Source: an uncultured Chloroflexota bacterium (GTDB lineage Bacteria; Chloroflexota; Dehalococcoidia; Lucifugimonadales; CAJWER01). Taken from it: a stretch of 29,057 bases of DNA. The notes beneath the pieces are model-generated. The model was given only the letters and a program-made list of their open reading frames with translations. It was not told where the DNA came from and did no database searches. Location of the stretch: assembly GCA_913030785.1 (NCBI GenBank), contig CAJWER010000007.1, forward strand, positions 1-29,057, in the 5' to 3' direction. Every line of letters begins with the position of its first letter. Within the stretch, counting starts at the first letter, position 1. The translations under genes were made by a program, and so were the position numbers. Below are positions 24,698-29,057 of this stretch, piece by piece.

Positions 24698-25356
24698 AGC
24701 TCACTGTACAGAATATTCAGGGAGGCACCGTCCGGGACATAGACGTCCGCGACGATGTTTTCGACGCGCCCCGCAATGAGGCGCTGGTCCACCAGGTAAC
24801 GGTCGGTCAACTTGCCAACCAACGACAGGGGACGGCCGACACGAAGACTCGCGGCAGGGTCTCCGGAGGTGGTAGGAAGCCAAGGCCTCAGAAGGGCACG
24901 GGCTCGGCCAGGGCCGGCACAATCAGGTCGCCAATCTGGAAAGGCGGTGGAGTGGTATTCGGGCCGCACCCGAGGAGCTATCGGCAGCGTACACCGAAAC
25001 GCATGAGGCGTCTGGCCCTGCTTTCGGTCCTGTCGGACAAGGTGCGCGATGGTGAGTTGGTCGTGCTCGACAGCTTTGCTCTCGATCAGCCCAGGACTGC
25101 GGAGATGGCCGAGGTGCTTGGGGCGCTGGATGCGACCTCATCGGTACTACTCGTGGTGGACGGCGCAGACCAGGATGCCCTGGCGGCATCTCGGAACATA
25201 CAGAAGCTCAAGACGTTGCCGGCGTCGCTGCTCAACGCGTTGGACCTGATGAATCACCGCAAGGTCATTATGACCGTGGAAGCGGTGCGGAAGGCCGAAG
25301 AGATCTGGGGCGGCACTCGACATAGTCGCCGCGACCGTGCGGACGCAGTGGCCTGA
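24694..25356 (+). CDS. rplD: 50S ribosomal protein L4
   Basis: L4 is a large-subunit protein lining the exit tunnel; in some bacteria it also represses the S10 operon. The sequence shows VHQVTVGQLANQRQGTADT, GGGRKPRPQKGTGSARAG, then GGGVVFGPHPRSY and the C-terminal LDLMNHRKVIMT. The GTG at 24694 overlaps the rplC TGA by 4 bases, and GGAGG lies 11 bases upstream. An ATG at 24676 is in frame but has no Shine-Dalgarno sequence and would add six residues not typical of the family. About 220 residues; the last ~18 are a basic tail. Confidence 0.97.
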   Translation: MKLTVQNIQGGTVRDIDVRDDVFDAPRNEALVHQVTVGQLANQRQGTADTKTRGRVSGGGRKPRPQKGTGSARAGTIRSPIWKGGGVVFGPHPRSYRQRTPKRMRRLALLSVLSDKVRDGELVVLDSFALDQPRTAEMAEVLGALDATSSVLLVVDGADQDALAASRNIQKLKTLPASLLNALDLMNHRKVIMTVEAVRKAEEIWGGTRHSRRDRADAVA

Positions 25357-25367
25357 GGACCGAGTAT

Positions 25368-25652
25368 ATGAACAGCTTCGACATACTGAGAAGGCCAATA
25401 GTCACAGAGAAGTCAACGCTTCTGCAAGAGCAGGGACGGTATGCTTTCGAGGTGGCTGTGAGAGCCACCAAACACGATATCAAGCGAGCGGTAGAAGCGG
25501 CCTTCAATGTAAAAGTGGTGAAGGTCAACACGATGAACATGAAGGGCAAGCCCAAGCGCTTCGGTCCTCGATTGGTCATGCAGAAGTCGTGGAAGAAGGC
25601 CATTGTGATCCTTGCCCCTGGCGAAACGATTACTATTTTCGAGGGTGTCTGA
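25368..25652 (+). CDS. rplW: 50S ribosomal protein L23
   Basis: L23 sits at the tunnel exit and is the docking point for trigger factor and signal recognition particle. The 94-residue protein has ILRRPIVTEKSTLL, YAFEVAVRATKHDIKRAVEA, FNVKVVKVNTMNMKGKPKR and KKAIVILAPGETI, all standard. It begins 11 bases after rplD. The stop TGA shares its last base with the rplB start (25652). Confidence 0.97.
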   Translation: MNSFDILRRPIVTEKSTLLQEQGRYAFEVAVRATKHDIKRAVEAAFNVKVVKVNTMNMKGKPKRFGPRLVMQKSWKKAIVILAPGETITIFEGV

Positions 25653-26482
25653 TGCCACTGAAACGAGCAAAACCGACAACGCCGGGCAGGCGCGGCGCCG
25701 TATTCATGACGAGCGAAGACATCACGCGTCGCGAGCCCAAGAAGTCTCTGCTCAAGCCGCTCAAACAGCGGGCAGGCAGGGCTCGGCACGGGCGGATGAC
25801 TGTAAGACATCGGGGCGGTGGCCATAAACGCCGCTTCCGTGTCATCGACTTCAAGCGGGACAAGGCCGGCGTGCCCGGAGAGGTCACGTCCATTGAGTAC
25901 GATCCGAACCGATCTTCAAGGATCGCGTTAATCAAGTATAGAGACGGTGATTGGCGCTATATCGTAGCGCCTAACGGCCTCAAGGTTGGAGATCCTGTGG
26001 CCGCCGGTGAGAGCTCGGAGGTCCGACTCGGCAACGCGTTGCCCTTGAAGGCCATCCCGAACGGCACGCTGGTTCATAACATTGAGATGAAGGTCGGAAG
26101 AGGCGCTCAGATGGTGCGTAGCGCTGGTGCTTCCGCGCAGATACTGGCAAGGGAAGACCGCTATACGTTGATCAGGCTCCCCTCCGGAGAGGTGCGCCAA
26201 ATACTGAGCGAGTGCATGGCCACGGTAGGTCAGGTTGGTGCGGTCGATCACAAGAATATCAAGTTGGGCAAGGCAGGTAGAAGTCGCCACATGGGCCGGA
26301 GGCCGTCGGTTAGGGGAGTCGTAATGAATCCCAGAGACCATCCGCACGGTGGTGGTGAGGGCCGGTCCCCGATCGGAATGCCCTCTCCTAAGACCCCGTG
26401 GGGCAAGCCTACTCTGGGCTATCGAACACGCAAGAACAAGTCGACCGATAGAATGATCGTCACACGAAGAGGCAAGAGGTAG
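25652..26482 (+). CDS. rplB: 50S ribosomal protein L2
   Basis: L2 is needed for subunit joining and peptidyl-transferase activity. The 276-residue protein shows the RNA-binding region GRMTVRHRGGGHKRRFRVID, IEYDPNRSSRIALI, the HNIEMKVGRGAQMVRSAGAS motif, and the conserved MNPRDHPHGGGEGRSPIG that holds the functionally critical histidine. Its ATG overlaps the rplW stop by one base. The open frame runs upstream through rplW, but only the part from this ATG has L2 homology. Confidence 0.98.
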   Translation: MPLKRAKPTTPGRRGAVFMTSEDITRREPKKSLLKPLKQRAGRARHGRMTVRHRGGGHKRRFRVIDFKRDKAGVPGEVTSIEYDPNRSSRIALIKYRDGDWRYIVAPNGLKVGDPVAAGESSEVRLGNALPLKAIPNGTLVHNIEMKVGRGAQMVRSAGASAQILAREDRYTLIRLPSGEVRQILSECMATVGQVGAVDHKNIKLGKAGRSRHMGRRPSVRGVVMNPRDHPHGGGEGRSPIGMPSPKTPWGKPTLGYRTRKNKSTDRMIVTRRGKR

Positions 26483-26491
26483 GGGGCGCGA

Positions 26492-26776
26492 ATGTCTAGG
26501 TCTATAAAAAAGGGGCCGTTCATCGATGCCAAGCTCGCCAAGAAGGTGGATGCGGCTCGACGAGCAACCGGCAAAGTAGTTATCAAGACCTGGTCTAGGG
26601 CCTCGATGATCATGCCGGATATGCTGGGCCTGACCATCGCCGTCCATGACGGTCGCCGCCATGTCCCGGTGTTCATCGCTGAAAATATGGTGGGCCACAG
26701 GCTGGGTGAGTTTGCGCCGACGCGGACGTTCCGCGGGCACTCATCTCGATCCGAGCGGATTTCGAGGCCGGAGTAG
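26492..26776 (+). CDS. rpsS: 30S ribosomal protein S19
   Basis: S19 contacts 16S rRNA helix regions in the head together with S13. The 94-residue sequence includes SRSIKKGPFIDAKL, VIKTWSRASMIMPDMLGLTI, VHDGRRHVPVFIAENMVGHR and LGEFAPTRTFRGHS, matching the family along its length. It starts 9 bases after rplB behind a G-rich stretch. A 51-base gap separates it from rplV. Confidence 0.98.
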   Translation: MSRSIKKGPFIDAKLAKKVDAARRATGKVVIKTWSRASMIMPDMLGLTIAVHDGRRHVPVFIAENMVGHRLGEFAPTRTFRGHSSRSERISRPE

Positions 26777-26827
26777 TCTATAAAGGTTAGCGGTACGTTC
26801 CGAATCTCGAGGGTTAGGTAAAATATC

Positions 26828-27175
26828 GTGGCTGTCAAGGCGACCATAACTAATACAGGTACCCCGGTGGGCAAAGTCAGGCCGATACTCGACCTGGTCA
26901 GGGGAATGAACGCGGAACAGGCTTTGGAGATGCTCCGTTTCATGCCATCCCCAGCGGCCGCCCACGTGGCGAAGGCCGTTAAGTCCGCCACTGCCAATGC
27001 AGAGAACGAGCTGCTGGCACGGACGGGGGAACTGAATATTGTTGAGGCCTACGCCAATCAGGCCCCGAGGCTCAAGCGTTTTAGGGCCCGAGCACGTGGA
27101 CGCGTAGCCAGGATATTCCGAAACAGCAGCCATATTACCGTCGCGGTCGATGAGGGGACTGAAATTGGGGAATAA
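26828..27175 (+). CDS. rplV: 50S ribosomal protein L22
   Basis: L22 lines the exit tunnel near the constriction and is where macrolide-resistance mutations map. The 115-residue protein has GKVRPILDLVRGMNAEQALE, AAAHVAKAVKSATANAENE and the loop ending RLKRFRARARGRVARIF, as expected. The GTG start at 26828 gives VKATITNTGTPVGKVR. The frame overlaps the beginning of rpsC by 11 to 26 bases, depending on the rpsC start. Confidence 0.97.
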   Translation: MAVKATITNTGTPVGKVRPILDLVRGMNAEQALEMLRFMPSPAAAHVAKAVKSATANAENELLARTGELNIVEAYANQAPRLKRFRARARGRVARIFRNSSHITVAVDEGTEIGE

Positions 27176-27920
27176 GACACATCCAATAGGCTTCCGCCTC
27201 GGAGTAATCAAGGATTGGCAGGCCAAGTGGTTTGCCACAAAACCCGAGGAGTACCGGAGACTGGTCTCCGAGGACATTAACATCCGCAAGACGGTGTACG
27301 ACGCATCTCCCGACGCCGGGATATCGAGAGTTGATATCGAACGTGGCTCTAGCGATGTGACCATAACGGTCCACACCGCCAGGCCAGGGATCGTCATTGG
27401 GCGTGGTGGCCAAAAGGTGGAGGAACTCAGAAAGGTTCTGGAAGCCCTCACTGAGAGGCGAGCCCGCCTGGACGTTCAAGAGATTCGCCATCCTGAGTTG
27501 GATGCGTACTTGGTGGCGAGAAGCATTGCTGATCAGCTGGTGCGACGCATCGCATATCGCAGGGCGATAAGACAGGCCGTCGGGCGTACCATGCAGGCCG
27601 GCGCTCAGGGCGTGAGGATCAAGGCCTCGGGAAGACTCGGAGGCGCTGACATTGCGCGCAAGGAGGAGGCAAGGGAGGGCAGAGTGCCCCTTCATACCCT
27701 CCGTGCAGATATCGACTTCGCGATTGCCGAGGCTGCCACGGACTATGGCCGCATAGGCGTCAAAGTATGGATATACAAGGGCGAAATTCTTCCTGCTCCT
27801 GTCGAGCATGACGAAGAATTGGCTCCAATCGCAGTGACCGTTAAGCCGGAAATAGAGGTAGCGAAAGATGCTCCAGCCGCGGAGGGTCAAGTACAGGAAC
27901 AAACACCGGGGACGGCGTAA
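27165..27920 (+). CDS. rpsC: 30S ribosomal protein S3
   Basis: S3 shapes the mRNA entry channel of the small subunit. The KH domain motif IGRGGQKVEELRKVLEAL and the C-terminal TLRADIDFAIAEA and GVKVWIYKGEIL are plain. The start is probably the TTG at 27165, which gives LGNKTHPIGFRLG, matching the family's usual M-G-x-K-x-H-P start, with GAGGGG (27152-27157) 7 bases upstream. An in-frame ATG at 27150 would add MRGLK. The protein ends in an acidic tail rich in Ala, Pro, Glu and Gln, and that coding stretch overlaps the start of rplP by 53 bases. Confidence 0.96.
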   Translation: MGNKTHPIGFRLGVIKDWQAKWFATKPEEYRRLVSEDINIRKTVYDASPDAGISRVDIERGSSDVTITVHTARPGIVIGRGGQKVEELRKVLEALTERRARLDVQEIRHPELDAYLVARSIADQLVRRIAYRRAIRQAVGRTMQAGAQGVRIKASGRLGGADIARKEEAREGRVPLHTLRADIDFAIAEAATDYGRIGVKVWIYKGEILPAPVEHDEELAPIAVTVKPEIEVAKDAPAAEGQVQEQTPGTA

Positions 27921-28281
27921 AGGTCTCGCCATCGCCGGAAGCTCTATAAGCTTTGGCGAGTACGGACTGAAGGCCACCGAGCCAGCCTGGATCACATCCA
28001 GGCAAATTGAAGCCGCCCGACGTGTTATCACGCGCTACGCCCGTAGGGGCGGTAAGATTTGGATACGCGTGTTTCCGGACAAATCGGTTACAGCAAGAGC
28101 CGCTGAGACCAGGATGGGCAAGGGTAAAGGCCCCGTAGACCATTGGGTAGCAGTGGTACGCCCCGGGCGCGTCCTGTTTGAGATGGCCGGAGTTCCGGAG
28201 GACGAAGCGGTGGAAGCTTTGAAGCTGGCATCTGCAAAGCTCCCGATAGGAACAAAGGTCGTAAGGAAGAGTGAATTCTAA
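27868..28281 (+). CDS. rplP: 50S ribosomal protein L16
   Basis: L16 organises the A-site region of the large subunit and is needed for tRNA accommodation. The 137-residue protein begins MLQPRRVKYRNKHRGRRKG, diagnostic for L16, and contains FGEYGLKATEPAWITSRQIE, IWIRVFPDKSVTARAAETR, MGKGKGPVDHWVAVV and GRVLFEMAG. Since this start is so conserved, the 53-base overlap with rpsC is real. A 173-base gap with a hairpin follows, the largest gap in the ribosomal cluster. Confidence 0.97.
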   Translation: MLQPRRVKYRNKHRGRRKGLAIAGSSISFGEYGLKATEPAWITSRQIEAARRVITRYARRGGKIWIRVFPDKSVTARAAETRMGKGKGPVDHWVAVVRPGRVLFEMAGVPEDEAVEALKLASAKLPIGTKVVRKSEF

Positions 28282-28286
28282 AAGTT

Positions 28287-28319
28287 GGGCTCGCCTTTTG
28301 AGGCGGGTTGCCCGGTTTT
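28287..28319 (+). terminator. Two-part hairpin in the rplP-rpmC gap
   Basis: Six bases after the rplP stop, GGGC (28287-28290) pairs with GCCC (28310-28313) around an inner CGCC-TTTTGA-GGCG stem; GG and TTTT follow. This resembles a weak intrinsic terminator or attenuator. It would reduce transcription into rpmC and rpsQ or mark a processing point. The rest of the 173-base gap, up to the rpmC start, shows no gene. Confidence 0.45.
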
Positions 28320-28454
28320 GAATGGCCGAACATCGCATAGGTCGCGCAGACGAGTTGAATTGTAGATCTAATTGAGAGTCATGGGCGGACACGATTACCA
28401 GTAGGTGATCCCAGGAAGCCCGCCGGTCGAATCGTTGGAGATGGAAGGCGGAAG

Positions 28455-28658
28455 ATGGAAATCGACGACATCAGGGCATTAATAGATGAGGACCTGGCAG
28501 GCGAGTTCGACGCTACCAAGCGCGAGCTCATGAACCTTCGATTCCGGGCGGCCACGATGCAATTGGCTGACGTGACCGAAATCCGGCGAGCTCGCAAGCG
28601 TATAGCCAGGATCAACACCGTGATTCGGGAAAGGGAGTTGGCCCAGGCCGCGCAATGA
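28455..28658 (+). CDS. rpmC: 50S ribosomal protein L29
   Basis: L29 is a small two-helix protein near the tunnel exit. The 67 residues show DDIRALIDEDLAGEFDATKR, ELMNLRFRAATMQLADV and RRARKRIARINTVIRERELA, the usual pattern. GGAAGGCGGAAG precedes the ATG at 28455. The TGA overlaps the ATG of rpsQ by 4 bases. Confidence 0.96.
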   Translation: MEIDDIRALIDEDLAGEFDATKRELMNLRFRAATMQLADVTEIRRARKRIARINTVIRERELAQAAQ

Positions 28659-29057
28659 GCTTCGAAAAACGCAAGGTTAGAGTTGGCCGTGTAATAAGGG
28701 ACAAGACGGACAAGTCCGTCGTCGTGATCTTTGAGTGGCGCCGCCCTCATCCTCTGTATAAGAGGCCGATCAGGCGGAGTTCCAAATTTAATGTTCATGA
28801 TGAAAGCAACACCGCCATTATCGGAGATTTGGTAAAGGTCATCGAGTCGCGGCCCTATTCAAAGACCAAGCGCTGGAGGCTGGTCGAGGTGCTCGAACGC
28901 GAAGAGATCGCCGAGCTGCAGCCAGAAGACATTGCGATCGAAGAGCCGTCGGTTGTGGAGGATGCTCCGTCAGAGCCGGACGTCATCATTGCCGAGACTA
29001 CCGAGGAAGATGTGCCCGAGCCAGAGCCAGAGCCCGAGCCCGAGCCTGAGCCCGAGC
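28655..29057 (+). CDS. rpsQ: 30S ribosomal protein S17, 3' end outside window
   Basis: S17 is a primary 16S rRNA-binding protein of the small-subunit body. The core (1 to about 85) has RKVRVGRVIRDKTDKSVVV, HPLYKRPIRRSSKFNVHDE and AIIGDLVKVIESRPYSKTKR, followed by WRLVEVLE. The normal protein would end near here. Instead the frame continues for at least 48 more residues of mostly acidic sequence, ending in an uninterrupted Pro-Glu repeat (from about 121) when the window stops at residue 134. The ATG overlaps the rpmC stop. No stop codon is seen, so the total length is unknown. Confidence 0.93.
   Translation, partial: MSFEKRKVRVGRVIRDKTDKSVVVIFEWRRPHPLYKRPIRRSSKFNVHDESNTAIIGDLVKVIESRPYSKTKRWRLVEVLEREEIAELQPEDIAIEEPSVVEDAPSEPDVIIAETTEEDVPEPEPEPEPEPEPE

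Noticed and set aside
25337..25651. N-terminal extension of L2
   Set aside because: It overlaps rplW in another frame, and L2 homology begins at 25652.
1..29057. CRISPR array or toxin-antitoxin system
   Set aside because: No regularly spaced direct repeats and no small paired genes with recognisable toxin or antitoxin features were seen.

Overview
The window looks like a piece of a bacterial chromosome of roughly 58-60% GC. The most likely source is an uncultured marine Chloroflexota of the SAR202/Dehalococcoidia kind. This is inferred from the mix of genes: MutS2, PIG-L deacetylase, DapA-like aldolase, mandelate-racemase-like dehydratase, aldo/keto reductase, a three-subunit transhydrogenase, and an str-S10 ribosomal cluster without tuf. 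No 16S rRNA is present to confirm it. TTG start codons are common (rpsJ, two transhydrogenase genes, probably rpsC, the enolase-superfamily gene).

The left end (1 to about 790) does not match the rest. Bases 1-180 are extremely AT-rich and read as a Lys/Ile/Asn-rich open frame. They are followed by a proteobacterial-looking nuoA and the first ~50 codons of nuoB, which stop abruptly at 787-793. I read this as a composite (chimeric) contig end or an inserted foreign fragment, and it should not be used to describe the host.

926-4989: PIG-L deacetylase, a DapA/N-acetylneuraminate-lyase-family aldolase and a GH42-like glycosidase, all on +, probably used in catabolism of amino-sugar or carbohydrate material. 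5196-8310 (-): a DUF192 lipoprotein and mutS2. 8485-10656 (+): thrB and lysC, a threonine/lysine-branch pair with no gap between them. 10976-13156 (+): an enolase-superfamily sugar-acid dehydratase and an aldo/keto reductase.

13157-17452 is a scarred region. It holds the 3' part of a tyrosine-recombinase gene fused to the promoter-bearing 5' part of a second aldo/keto reductase (both -), two intact genes (metallophosphoesterase and alpha/beta hydrolase), a methyltransferase pseudogene with three in-frame stops and a frameshift, and about 1 kb of decayed sequence.

17453-20334: pntAA-pntAB-pntB, the proton-translocating transhydrogenase that links NADH and NADPH pools. 20604 to the end: a consensus promoter followed by rpsL-rpsG-fusA-rpsJ-rplC-rplD-rplW-rplB-rpsS-rplV-rpsC-rplP-rpmC-rpsQ, in which the str and S10 operons run together with tuf missing. 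The last gene (S17) is cut by the window end and carries a long acidic Pro-Glu tail.

I found no CRISPR array, tRNA, rRNA or complete mobile element, and no convincing multi-gene system of an unknown kind. The best leads are the recombinase/reductase fusion scar, the GH42-like enzyme without its usual acid/base glutamate, the S17 tail, the hairpin in the rplP-rpmC gap, and the dispersed intergenic hairpin repeat.
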